Positions 1 through 10,691 of a stretch of 64,000 nucleotides of DNA are shown piece by piece. The notes under the pieces were generated by a model. The model saw only the letters and a list, made by a program, of their open reading frames with translations. It had not been told where the DNA came from and searched no databases. Numbering within the stretch: position 1 is the stretch's first letter; every line of letters begins with the position of its first letter. A program made the translations under genes and the position numbers. The DNA comes from Sphagnum compactum (taxonomy: Eukaryota > Bryophyta > Sphagnopsida > Sphagnales), in assembly GCA_965153455.1 (NCBI GenBank), contig OZ234493.1:21194213-21258212 (forward strand), read 5' to 3'.

Positions 1-1192
1 TACGAGGTGTACTGCTGTTGTCCTTAGTAGCCTTGCCAGCAGCAGGAATCATAACTGCCATCACTGATGATGCAGAAGGAGAAGAAGATTGTGGGTCTCT
101 ATTTTCAGTTGAAGCAGAAGAAGCACTGGTGTTCTTCAGTGTTGAAGAACTTCTGGCAGCTTCTTTCACCAAAACTTCTGTCAAAGGGCCGCTGATCTTC
201 TTCGTGCCATGTGCATTCAAAGGCTGCTGGTTGAGATGGGTGGGTTCTTGATGTTGTGGACAAGACGATTGCTCCTTGGCATTGAGATGGGTGGGTTGTT
301 GATGTTGTTCTTCGGTTTTGAGCAGAAGTTCAGAAGTTGGAAAAACCGTGTGATCCAAGTAAAGACAAACAACAGCACAATCATCCACTTTGGAGGTTGG
401 GTATTTCAGTCTCCAAACACGTACAGCAGATTCCACCACGGCCCGAGCTGCTGTTGCACGTGTGGGTGCTGAAGCTACAATGTGAACCACTTCCTCATTG
501 CTCAACACATCCCATATCTGCAAAGTCTCCAAGGAATATGTAGCTGCTCTTGTAATTCAACAAAGCTGAATACAATTGCAGCTGCTCTATGTGGGATGGA
601 GATCATCAATTGGATCATCATTTTCATCAATTGGGTCAGCAGAAGAATTTGACAAGCAGATAACAATGGCAGCTTTCAGTAGACAAAAACAAGATGGTGG
701 TGTTTGAGAGACCTACCCCATCAGTTGCCAAAACAATGAACTGGTCTTGGTCAGTCAACAGCCGGTGTGACAGCTCTGGTACAGCAATAACTCCATAATC
801 TTTCAAACAGAAGTCACCAAATGCTCTGGCCATGGCTAAACCCGGTGCATCATCAAATGGCAACCACACACGAGGAACTTCTGGCTCATCATGAAGGGCA
901 AATACTCGACCCTTACATTGCCTGATACGCTCTGCCTCTTCTGTGATAGAAGCCATGGCCCCCTAAGAGATTATCTTCAGAGAAAAACAATGCACAGCAA
1001 AAAAGATACAATAATGACAAAGGGACTCATTGATTGATCAATCTCAAGCAAATTTGGCAAAGATTTTCTTACTTGGCAAGTTGGGCTTCAGATCTACAGT
1101 CAACTGGATGGCTTTCAATGCACCGATTTCATCTTTTGTTGCCAGGATTGCTCTAGAATCTCCCACATTTGCAATCACAAGATGATGACCCT

Positions 1193-1231
<39 letters not shown>

Positions 1232-2503
1232 CACACACACACACACAAGCATGTAAAGAACAAGCTCAGGAAACTACCACATAATTCATTCAGTGAGCTT
1301 GCTGTAGCACAAATGCATATATACTGCAACAAAACCCAAAGGTTGACATTCAGCTTTTGCTGCATTCGTGCAGGAGAAAAAAACAACCTGAAGGTACACA
1401 TTCAGATTTTGCTGCATTTGCACAGGGGAAAGAAAACCAACAACCTGAAGCAGCTCCATAGCTCAATGCAAAATGCCTGAAGCTGAATACAAAATTTTAT
1501 GAGAAAGATTATATATGGATCATCATCAGGTGCAAAGTTGTGAAGGAAGTTTACATCCCACCCCACCTGCTTCAATACGGTTACAGTTGTGGTTCCGCTA
1601 CAGAAACAGTCGAGATTCTGATGCGAAAAGAGCTCCTGGTCCATCACTCTGTATGCCTTCAAATGCGACTCCTTCCAAGCTCCAAACATTGAAGTCTCTG
1701 GCCTGGAACTTCCCTGCTGCTGCAGCGGCAGTGCTCCTCCTACTCCTCCTCCTCCCTGCACCATGTCTTCTTGTGGTAGTGCACCAGCTTGTCTTCCTCC
1801 AGTCTGTGGTTGTTGCAGATTTTGCTGCAGCATCAGCAGCCCACCGTATTGCATGGACTTCAATGGCTGTTCTTCTTCTTGTGATCTGTGACCTTCTTCT
1901 TTGACTAGGGTTTGTTGCTGCTCCCAGTAATGGAAAAGCTTTGACGGCAAAGAGTCTCTCACCCTCTTGGCAACCAGATGTCCATATGGACCATGTCCAT
2001 CAAAAACTCCACAAAACACTGTATCCTCCATGGATGCAAAACCCTGCATGCACCCACGCACGCCATTGAAACAATCACTAGTGTAACAAGATCGAGAGTT
2101 ACATCAATACAAAAGCGGAGAGAAGAAGCTTCGCTTATAATGAAGGAAGAAGCTCGGGTCTGTCTCTCACCTCCCACACGAGCATGGCATCCTGGTTGGT
2201 TCCTTTTCTTCCCTGCTGAGTGAACATGCAAGCGGTGTTGCTGGCACCATTGGCATACATTCTACCGGGGATCAAAGCTAGAAGTGCATCATTCTTCGTC
2301 TCTGCATTTGTTGTCGATGCTGATGATGACAACAACGCCGCGATGTCCAGCTGCTGTTGTTGCTGTTGCTGCGACTCATTCTTCTGTTGCGTCGTCTTCG
2401 TCAATTTCGACAAACTCTGCTGCTGCTGCTGCTGCTGCTTCTTCTTCCCCGCATCGTCATCCACTCCCAGTACTGCCGCTGGAGATGAAATACAGCAACC
2501 CAT
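1..2503 (-). CDS. Plant clade E-type protein phosphatase 2C, 5 exons, C-terminus cut by window edge
   Basis: Mg/Mn-dependent Ser/Thr phosphatase of the plant PP2C family. Exons on the minus strand join in frame as 2503-2171, 2043-1567, 1190-1073, 940-717 and 517-<1, giving at least 556 residues. All four introns have GT donors and AG acceptors. The start at 2503 gives MGCCIS, a typical N-myristoylation plus palmitoylation signal, so membrane attachment is likely. Two poly-Gln tracts (residues 23-29, 45-51) precede the catalytic domain. Catalytic landmarks are GRKGTNQD (98-105), VFDGHGPYGH (from 124), GTTTVTV (261-267), IANVGDSRAI (276-285), LTVDLKPNLPKEAERI (300-315), WLPFDDAPGLAMARAFGD (335-352), ATDG (381-384), WDVLSNEEVV (386-395) and DDCAVVCL (429-436). 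The expected metal-binding Asp residues 105, 126, 383 and 430 are present. A Gln/Gly-rich insert lies between about 150 and 235. After residue 440 the tail is low-complexity, rich in Gln, Ser and Thr, and remains open to the window edge. The order and spelling of the motifs match the myristoylated clade E PP2Cs of land plants; the individual orthologue is not assigned. Confidence 0.93.
1194..1247. repeat. (GA)n-(CA)n microsatellite inside PP2C intron 2
   Basis: A GA run followed by a CA run. Read on the gene strand it becomes GT then TC repeats that end three bases before the AG acceptor of exon 3 at 1190. The TC run therefore serves as the polypyrimidine tract of this intron. Confidence 0.9.
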
Positions 2504-2950
2504 ATTGAACAACGCCGGGCCCTCTCACTACCTGAGTCTTACCCTTGTTCTTGTTCTTGTTCTTCTTCAGCTCATCACAGGCTTATGTACCACGGATTAG
2601 GTGTCTCCCCGCCATCTTCTAGCTCTCTGCACGGAGCCGAGAGCCACTGGTGGTTATGTCCAACAGCAGCTCGGCGATCATGGAGTTTGCTTGCTTGCTT
2701 GCTTGCTTACTGGAAGCTCAAGATTCCTCAGAGCTCTCCTACAAGACCATCAAAAGAAAGCTCAAATCCAGGGCAATGCATCTACCCAACATTGCAGTTC
2801 CGAGGTCTGCAACAACACGAGAGATTGTTGCTGCAGACGGAGGTCGAAGATTGTGTTGGACGATTGTGGGGAAGCAGCGGCAGCGGCTGTCTTTTCTTCT
2901 TCCCGCTCGCCGCGCAGAGCCCCCCCCCCTGGCTTGTCTGTGTAGTGCCA
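2504..2950 (-). promoter_or_regulatory. PP2C leader and proximal promoter region with two possible uORFs
   Basis: This GC-richer stretch lies upstream of the PP2C start codon. On the minus strand, two short ORFs precede the main ATG: one from 2681 to 2619 (20 codons plus TAG) and one from 2615 to 2583 (10 codons plus TAA). If transcription starts above 2681, both would be upstream ORFs. A GAACAA-type purine-rich repeat lies at about 2540-2570, a (GCTT)n run at about 2690-2708 and a C10 run at about 2921-2930. No clear TATA box was found, only an A/T-rich stretch near 2950-2970. The transcription start is unknown. Confidence 0.4.
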
Positions 2951-3527
2951 GTGATTTTTATTTTGATTTTTTCTGGCGAATCATCGAATTTCTGGCGCCA
3001 GATTTCTACTTTTCTAAAAGGGCAGGCTACAATTACAAACAGTGTTTTCTTTTTTCAGTTTTGTGAGTTCGAAAGTTTGGCGATTATTTGAAAAACAAAA
3101 TTACCATTTTTTTCGAATTTATGCCCAAAAAACGAAAAAAATTCCAAATTTTTTTGTCGCCAAGTGGGGGAAAATTCGCCAAAAACAAAATCCCTTATTA
3201 CAAACTTTTTTTTTCCCCAAGTTTTGCGATTTTTCTTAAAATATTAGTTTTTTTTTGGAGTCGATTTTACAACCGAAATTTTCCAAAAAAGAAAATTCGC
3301 CAAGTCCCTCCTTTTTAATATTTGAATCGTCCAAAAAAACACAGAAAATTCTTTTTTTTTTTTGTTTTTGTTTTTTTTGGGGGGGGGTGTCGCCACATTT
3401 ATGTCTACTGGCTAAACAGTTTTAAGAGTTTCTTGAAATAATGTCGCCAACCTGGCGAAATCTGTTTCAATCTGCTTACAGATGCTCGCCACACTGGCTA
3501 ACACTGCTGTGTACCCTGCCTACTTAC

Positions 3528-3607
3528 TAGCTACTAGGTACCTGCCTGTTAGCTACTGATTAGGTGGGTACCTAAAAGCTACTGACTAAGTAGGTACCTA
3601 CCTAGTC
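3528..3607. repeat. Short degenerate tandem repeat (GCTACT...GGTACCT units)
   Basis: Three imperfect units of about 22 to 30 bp each begin with AGCTACT and carry GGTACCT, so the KpnI-like palindrome recurs three times in 80 bp. Confidence 0.7.
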
Positions 3608-5203
3608 AGGGCCTTTCACCTGTTTTCTGTTGTCTTTTTCTACTCCTAATTTTCACTTTCTTGTTTTTCACTTATTTTCTTTTTAGCCTCGGGCACAGAT
3701 CTCAAATCACGGAAGGGCCTGTACTCACTCATGCCCAACAATTGGGTTCCAAATTCCAATCAATGTTGATGTTGTCGTTGTTTTTTTTCAATTTTAAAAA
3801 TTCCTATTTTTAGTTGTTAGTTAATTAATTAATTAATTACTTTAAAATCACAGAAACCAGGGTAGCTTTTGAGATCAGACAGATGGATGGCCAATAGGCA
3901 ATTTTTAAGTCTGCCCCCAAAACAAAAAAAAGTGTGTGAAAATGTGGCAAAATTTTCCTCCCCCCACCCCCAAAAGCTTTTCCCCAATAATTTGGGGAAA
4001 TATTTGAAAGAATTATACTTCTTTTTTTTGGGGTAGAAAATTTGCAAATTTAGGTGAGAAGGGGAGGACTTTGGGCAAAACATATGAGATTAAAGCAAGG
4101 TGCTATTGGGAACACCCTTCGAGGAACACATTGCAAACATAGGGAACATAATCGGAACTCAATGGGAACCCATTGAGAACTTGAAGGGAACATGTTGGGA
4201 ACAAAGGAAAAATGAAAAAAAATCCTCTCTCCTCTCCTCCACCCCAAAACTTAAAAGAAAATAAATCAAGGCACTTTGAGTGGATGCTGAGCCTTCTCAT
4301 TGGCTGGCTGCGTGAAATTTCTATTTCCAAAAGTAAAATTGTCATGTATTGCCAAAAGATAGGGTTCTAGTGGCCAAGTTCAGGGGACTTTACGAATAAC
4401 TTTAATGTATTATTTATGATTTATTGTTCACACAAAAAGGTTCCTATGTCTCTCCCGTTTTGTGAAATTGTGACCAAAATAAAATAAAATTGTCAGATCT
4501 GATTCTTAGGTTTTTTTTTTTTTATTTCTTTATTTTCATTCAAATTTGTGACATTGAAAATTTGACCAAAAATTCCAAAAAATAGGAAAATTATTTGAAC
4601 CCTCAAAATTCACCAAATGTTTCCAGGAAAAAAAATAAAAAATCCAATTTACCCTAAAAAAAACACATTTATCCAATACCTTCTGAATTTTTGGGTCAAG
4701 TGAGAAACAAAAATTTTCAAAATATAATTCACTGCCCCCAAAGGTGGCATTGCAGTTTTTTTTTAAAATAAAATAAAATAAAATAATTCCCAACAACATC
4801 AGTACAGAATCAAAACATGAAGGGTGTATGGGGGGCACTTGATGAATGAAATACAAGAGGATAGATAATTTTGCCAGGCTTTTGTTTTCTCTCGGGTGCA
4901 TACATGGATGATAATTGGGTATGTGTGTAGTAGTATTATTGAAGCCGGAAAGGCATGGATTTGGTATTCGCTTGTTTGTTGAGAACATCATCAAAATCAT
5001 CATGCGTTTCCCGTCCATTGGGTGGTTCCGGCAACTCTAGTTGTGGCCAGCTACTTGATACCATTGCACGAGGGGAGGGGTCGGGAAGTAAATTGTTGTT
5101 GGTAATTTTAGCAAAATTTTAACCGACTTGCTTGCACATTGGTACAACCACCGAGCTAGCTAGTCAGTCATTTTGACCCGAAACGTTTGTTGTTTCTCTC
5201 CGA

Positions 5204-5291
5204 TTCATGAAATAGTTGCATTTTGTATCATGTCGGACAATCCATATTCATGAAGTTAGTTGAATTTTGTATCACGTCGGACAATACATAT
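5204..5291. repeat. Two-copy 43-bp direct duplication
   Basis: The words TTCATGAA, TTTTGTATCA and GTCGGACAAT recur at a 43-bp offset (units start at 5204 and 5247), with a further partial TCGGACAA after the second unit. Confidence 0.75.
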
Positions 5292-5557
5292 CGGACAACA
5301 ACAATATATACGTCGCATCGGTACCACTTACACGATGATGGCCAGAGCCCAATCTAACAACAGCCATGAATGAGTGGCAGCAGCACGGCGGATGAATGAT
5401 GGGTGGACAGGAAACAAATTTTTTCCGTTACGTTCCCATACCCAACTAAACTATAACTACGGTAGTTATCTGAGTTACTCTTACTCTACTTCTACCGACA
5501 AACCCCATCAGCAATTTACTTACTTACCGAACCATCTATGTTCCCAAGTAACCACTA

Positions 5558-5745
5558 CCCACCTATTGTCCATCCTACCTACCTACCTACCTACTTACCT
5601 ACCTTCCTACCTAGATACAAGACCTAATTTTTTACGAGATAGGCGTGAACCCACCTATTATCCATCCTACCTACCTACCTACCTACCTACTTACCTACCT
5701 TCCAACCTAGATACAAGACCTAATTTTTTACGAGATAGGTGTGAA
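5558..5745. repeat. Two-copy 92-bp duplication carrying (TACC)n
   Basis: Two nearly identical units start at 5558 and 5650. Each has CCCACCTATT, then a TACC microsatellite, then TAGATACAAGACCTAATTTT and ACGAGATAGG. The second unit has gained one TACC repeat and carries a few substitutions, so the duplication is fairly recent. The ORF that crosses it is only the translation of the repeat. Confidence 0.9.
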
Positions 5746-6003
5746 ATCCAACAACAACTTGGGTTTCCGATGGATGTTGGTGTTTGGTGGGTGTTGGTTC
5801 CACTCTAGACCCTACGGGTCACTATTACGGTTAGAACGTCACTATAGGTGCTCTTGGAATGATGAGGGATGATGAGATACGATCGATCGGTAGGTAAATG
5901 GGAGTGTAGTTTTGCATGAACCAAAGAATCTGCATGACTTTTTTTTGGTTGCAAACTGGATGGATTTCAACGAGGGATGTTGTTGTGTGTCATGTCACAA
6001 ATG
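5746..6003. other. Short intergenic spacer
   Basis: Spacer between the 92-bp duplication and MITE-A. Nothing recognisable. Confidence 0.5.
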
Positions 6004-6361
6004 TGGCCTTGCCATTTGCATTATTAATAAATAAAAAAGTATCTTATTAAGGCAAAAGAAGAAGAAGAATTATGGAAACTCAAATATTTCACCATGCAAA
6101 AATTATAATCTTCAAAAAATCCTCTAAACAAAAATCAAAATCCTTCAAGATATTATATAACTCTATTATAACTAATCTCAAGTTCCAACACCAGCCAAAA
6201 TTATCATCTTTCAAAAAAAAAATCCTCATATAAAAATAGACCTATTATTATTATTACCTAGGGGGGGCCAAAATCCCTGAAGCTACTATTATACTCTATA
6301 TAGAGTATAATGAATTATAAACACAATAATATCCTTGCCTTGGTAGTAGTACGCAAGGCCA
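6004..6361. mobile_element. MITE-A copy 1 (non-autonomous TIR element)
   Basis: This copy is about 358 bp. It begins with TGGCCTTGCC and ends with CGCAAGGCCA, the inverted repeat with one mismatch. The interior matches the copy at 24075-24378 along its length, for example CTCAAATATTTCACCATGCA, AAAATCCTTCAAG, TCCTCATATAAAAATAGACC and TATACTCTAT. It contains a 20-bp perfect palindrome at about 6291-6310 (TATACTCTATATAGAGTATA) that is shorter in the other copy. No coding capacity and no clear target-site duplication. Confidence 0.8.
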
Positions 6362-6543
6362 ACAAAACATGGTTGGTTTAGGGTACACAAGTTACTTCCA
6401 CAAGTTGGTCTTAATACTGACCTTGGTTTCTGACCATGAAGCTTTGGGGCTCTTCTTTTTGGTTCGGAGTTTTTTTCATCTCCATTGTTGCTTGTTGGAG
6501 GCACTTATGATTGGAGTCGAATCTTCTCTGCTCAACAAACCTC

Positions 6544-6768
6544 CCATAATAGTAGTATGGCAAGTTCAACATTTCAGTATTGTATAATTCTTTTGTTTTG
6601 AACATTCCATGTTGAGAACTAGAATATTCTGGGGAATATTTTTTAAAAAAAGATTCTTTGTTTTTTTTTGCACTTTTTTTTTTTTCTTTCTTCTGAAGAT
6701 TTTTTTTTGAAAATTTGAAAATTTCTGAAAATAATATAGTTGGTGTTGAAGTTGCCATAGTATCATGG
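6544..6768. mobile_element. MITE-B copy 1
   Basis: This 225-bp element has imperfect terminal inverted repeats. The left end reads CCATAATAGTAGTATGGCAA followed by GTTCAACATT. The right end is GTTGAAGTTGCCATAG followed by TATCATGG. The interior is AT-rich with long A and T runs and no coding potential. It shares its termini with the three elements at 28.4-29.3 kb. A family C fragment starts directly to its right. Confidence 0.75.
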
Positions 6769-6777
6769 TTGCAGTGC

Positions 6778-6905
6778 TCTTTTTTCTTTTCAATTTTGCG
6801 ATGTAGCCAATGTGGTGATCATCCAAAAGTTGATTTACCTGAATTTGGTGATTTTTATAGAATTAAAAAAAAAATTACCCATTTTCCCCTAAAACACCAT
6901 TGAAT
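6778..6905 (+). repeat. Family C dispersed repeat, partial copy
   Basis: Opens with CTTTTCAATTTTGCGATGTA then GCCAATGTGGTGATCATCC, matching the start of the copy at 54622 and the reverse strand of the copy at 14165-14335. The palindromic core of the other copies is missing or decayed. Confidence 0.55.
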
Positions 6906-7028
6906 TTTTTACAATAGTGCGAAATTGGTTTCATATCTTATTGTCTCATGCCCTTGTATGCAAGTTTTGAAATGCATCTTGCCAACCTTGAAACTTTTTC
7001 AAGCATGCCATAATTCTTCCCTAACATC

Positions 7029-7240
7029 CCCCCCCCCCCCAACTCCACTTGCAAAATGCACCCCAAATAGCCCCAAATCTGCCCCCAAAATAACTCCCTC
7101 AAAAACCCCCAATTCACCCCTTGCTACCCACAAACCACCCCCCAAATCTGTCCTCAAAAACAGCCCCACATCTGTTCCTCAAAAATTTACCAATTCATCC
7201 CTTTTTGGCCACATGCAACCTCCAAATCTGCCATAAATCA
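7029..7240. repeat. C-rich degenerate repeat (CCCCAAATCTGCC words)
   Basis: A strongly strand-biased, C-rich block opens with a run of about 12 C. The words CCCCAAATCTG, CCTCAAAAA and CCAATTCA(C/T)CCC recur at irregular distances. The ORF through it (start near 6925) is a low-complexity Pro/Ser/Lys translation of this repeat. Confidence 0.6.
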
Positions 7241-7525
7241 GCCCTCAATTTTATCCTAACTTTGCAAAAAATTTAGAGAACAAGATAACTGAACTACAAA
7301 ATGGCATAAACAAGGAAGAAACAAGAAAAAGTGAAACCTAGCAAATTTATAGGTTACATCATATCCAATTCCTAGGGCATGGCCACTACAACCTCATTCA
7401 AAGATTCGTGACAACCAAAAACAACAAATTGAATATATCAACTTTGACAAACATGGGAATCAAAATTTGAAGGAAAAAAAAGACTTGAAAGATGTAAAAA
7501 AGAAGAAATAGAATTCAACTAAAGC

Positions 7526-9459
7526 CTATTGTTGATATGCTTCAAATCCAAAAACTCCAAATGATGCAATTACATCCTCATTTTCCTTCATTAGGGTTTC
7601 TTCCATTTCCATGAATTTTGCCATGGATGAAAAACCACCAACACGGGCATCATTAGGCCAATTTTTGTAAATGCTTACAAGTATCTCAAATTTGTCCATG
7701 CCCAATTGTGCCCAACTGAGAGCATCTTAGGTTTGTGCAAATACTTGCAATATTGAAAACTCTTTCAACCTTAGTTTGAGAACCAACAATCCCCAAAACT
7801 TGTTAAGTTACAAATCCGACATTAAAAAATGTATTTCATGGGCTTTTCACCATATTAATGGATCTTTGCAATCCTCCTCAATGACTTTCTTTTCCTAAAA
7901 TGAGTCGTTCTTTTTTCCACTGACAATGCCATGTTCTCATTAATTTTCATAAGATCATACAAACTTGTAGATTGGGAATTTTGGGATGTAGATTTAAGAG
8001 TTCCTTCATTTGCATGGGTTGGGTGAAAAAACTTGTATGCATAAACAAGGAGTGGGAAAATAATACCTATCTATCATATTCATCTACGATTTGAAGAGCC
8101 ATTTCTTCACCAACATAAAGAATCACCAACCCCAAGCCCTGACAATGGGGGTTTAACATCATGGCCAACATATTATGGGCCTTATGAGGTTGAAAGGAAA
8201 GCATAAATGAAAGGAAAGGATCAAGAACTTGCACCACTTGTTTTTGCATGTGTTGTTGTAGGACTTGAAGTTCACCATCAAAGTCTAGAATCTCATTGGA
8301 ATCAGGTGTCAAATAATCCACTTGCATTTGACATACGAATGATATGGTTGTAACAAGGGCATCAAAAAGTAGCTAATAGCTTTGGTTTTGGTTCAACACA
8401 CATTGTTGGACCACAAGACCCAAAATGCCCTCAATAATTTGAATTATAACCCAAACTTGTGGATTTGGCACACATCCTTGAAATGCCAATGATTGTTGTC
8501 TTCCATACCAAAAGGCAATGGTGTGCTTGAATTCCAAAATCTCTTGGAACAAAATGACTCGAAAAGATAATCAAATCTTCATTAAGGGTTTGAACTTTTG
8601 TGGGGGCATGTTGATACCCTTGTGCCATTCTTGTCACCCCTTCCTTTTTTTGGTCCATGTGATTTTTTTTGCAAAATGAATTGTGTTTCCTTGATGGAAA
8701 TAGAGGTTAAACCAACACAAACTTTAAAATCATGTGTGTCATGTTGGCAACACTTAGACATAACACAAATGTGTTGCCATCTTCAACACTTCACATGAAA
8801 TAATAAAAGTCAAAATAGTGGTCATGGTTGAAAGATTACTCATCTCACCTTTAACATAAACAATAACTTGAGCATTAAATCTAAGTTTTACAAGCATTTC
8901 ATGAACCTACAATGGCACTCCTAAAAGTCTTTGTTGTTTCATAAAAACCAATGCTTAAATACCAAGGCTCCCACTTTTCATTCAAAAAATGCACAATGCA
9001 AACAAATGTATCCATTCTAATTTTAGACATCCATAAATCAAAGTTCAAGGTACAAGAATTACAAGACTCAAGGGCTAAAAAAATGTACATTTCCTTGGTT
9101 TTTTTTTTCATCCTAGGCAAGATTTCATTGACCAAAGTTTGCCTTGATAGAAAATTCAAATGAAGATTTTGTTTCACAAATAGTTTCCTAAAAAATGGAG
9201 CCTCAAAAAAAGACAAAGGCATTAGCTCCTTAGTTATGAACAATGTCAAATTGTCTTTCAAACTCTTTTTGGTGAAGATCATTCTTGGGATAAGGCACAT
9301 CATAACCAAAGAAAGAATAAATGGTTGATTGGGTGGGGTTAGAGCTTTTCTTTGTAGGTCACCTCTCTCCTTTAGGATCCTCTTTCTTTCGTTCAATCCT
9401 TTCATTTCAAAATTACCAATAAATGGTTTCAACATGCTTCTAAAAAAATAAAATCCCAT
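7526..9459 (-). pseudogene. Decayed hAT-family transposase, copy 1
   Basis: Read on the minus strand, the conserved blocks of a plant hAT transposase appear in order but are split by stops and frameshifts. An open segment from 9459 to 8899 (186 residues) carries LMPLSFFEAPFFRKL, SRQTLVNEILPRMKKKTKEM and FDLWMSKIRMDTF (near 8945-9060). Further on come a KRKG.QEW block near 8630 and DPFLSFMLSFQPHKAHN followed by MLAMMLNPHCQGL (near 8150-8230). The C-terminal dimerisation block follows, VLGIVGSQTKVERVF (near 7750-7800), then NWPNDARVGGF and a stop at 7526-7528. These positions fit a nearly full-length catalytic and dimerisation region with an incomplete N-terminus; no BED zinc finger was found upstream. 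The gene is dead as it stands. Confidence 0.88.
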
Positions 9460-9829
9460 TTTTTGTGTTATTTGTTATGACACCCTAGTTTTAATCTTGC
9501 GACTAGGCCATTGGGATTGCAAAAAATAATTTTCAATTGTTCAAGTTGGTTTGAGTTTGAACTTGAACTTACTTTAAAAGAAGATGTGTTGGTGGGTGTA
9601 AAGAATGTTCGAACAACGGGATTATGACTCGTAGTTTATGAAAAGTCTCATTGTTTTGCCAACAAAGCCCATCAGATTGTAGCATTTATGGTTGTAGAAT
9701 TATCTATTAATGTTGTGTTTGCAACTACACCAAAAATTGATGTTGAACCATAACAATGAACTTCCAATGGAGGTTTGTTGGGATAAATGTCATTTTCACC
9801 AAAATCTAAAATGTCCTCCATGTCGAAAG
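9460..9829. other. Spacer upstream of hAT copy 1
   Basis: No gene. A sequence with TTGCGACTAGGCC near 9498 resembles the end of the LTR-like block at 11.5 kb only in a few bases. The 5' part of the hAT element should lie here, but its terminal repeat was not identified. Confidence 0.4.
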
Positions 9830-10640
9830 GAAATTGGTTATGATTATAGCAACATTAAAAAACACTAGGATGAAAAGAGTAGGAGGATAAAAAAACGATC
9901 AAAAGATGAAGGTGATTGCAAAGAACCTTGCAGGAATAATTTAACTATGATGACATCGATGACCAAAAGGATGAGAAGAGGATCATAAGACAAAGATGAT
10001 ACCAAGGAATGTCATAACAAAGAAAAAAATACGACAATGATGATTAAGAAGATGAGAAGTGAATCACAGCATGAAAGTGATGGTGAAGATTCTGTAACAA
10101 CAAAAAAATGAATACAATGATGACCATGATATGAGAAGAAAATCGCAATACGAAAGTGATGGTGACGATGTTGCAACAACAAGAAGACAAATATGATGAC
10201 AATTATGAGGATGAAAAGAAGATCACAAAACAAAGGCGTTCGTGGGGACACTATAACAATAAGAAAATCAAAACAAGGACACTAGAAGGATGAAAAGAGG
10301 ATCACAAGACAAAGGTGATGGCAAACAACGTTGCAAAAATGAAATATTACAATGATAATGACCAAGAGGATGAAAAAAAGATCATAAGACAAAGGTGATG
10401 GCAAACAACGTTGCAACAATGAAAATATTAAGACGATAATGACCAAGAGGATGAAAAAAAGATCAGAGAACAAAGGTGATTGTGGGGACCCTACAACAAT
10501 AAAAAGACTAGGACAATGACAACAAGGTGGATGATAAAAAGATCATAAGATAAAGGCGATGATGGGGACCCCATAATAACAAAAAGACTAAGACGACAAT
10601 GACTAAAAGGATGTGAAGAAGATCAAAAGGAAAAGGTTGA
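9830..10640. repeat. 80-bp minisatellite, about 10 diverged units
   Basis: Units begin with GATGAAAAGA(A/G)GATCA and continue with ACAAAGGTGATGGC, GTTGCAACAA and AATGACCAAGAG. The clearest units start near 10289, 10369, 10450 and 10530, about 80 bp apart. Earlier units are more diverged. Two subtypes alternate: one has GGCAAACAACGTTGCAA and the other GTGGGGACCCTACAACAAT at the same position. Confidence 0.85.
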
Positions 10641-10691
10641 AGGTTATTTTGATAATTACAAGTTATATGTTGCACCAATAAGAAGAATGAC

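Larger units (their letters stand above)
2951..5557. other. AT-rich intergenic stretch without recognisable gene
   Basis: The stretch is rich in long A or T runs and short homopolymers (for example near 3350-3390 and 4510-4525), with an AATT-tetranucleotide run near 3820-3840 and an AAAAT run near 4764-4785. ORFs here are low-complexity and resemble nothing I know. A block with repeated GGGAAC words lies near 4100-4210. Two short tandem duplications inside it are listed separately. Confidence 0.6.

Noticed and set aside
18-543. Plus-strand ORFs over the PP2C 3' exon
   Set aside because: They are antisense shadows of the minus-strand exon 517-1, which has clear PP2C motifs.
1515-1904. 129-residue plus-strand ORF
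   Set aside because: Antisense shadow of PP2C exon 2; its Ala/Leu runs come from the Gln/Gly-rich coding on the other strand.
2220-2600. 126-residue plus-strand ORF with Cys and Phe runs
   Set aside because: Antisense of the poly-Gln coding exon 1 of the PP2C.
5374-5808. 144-residue ORF with PTYLPTYLP repeats
   Set aside because: It only translates the TACC microsatellite and the 92-bp duplication.
6925-7236. 103-residue Pro-rich ORF
   Set aside because: Low-complexity translation of a C-rich degenerate repeat, with no domain.
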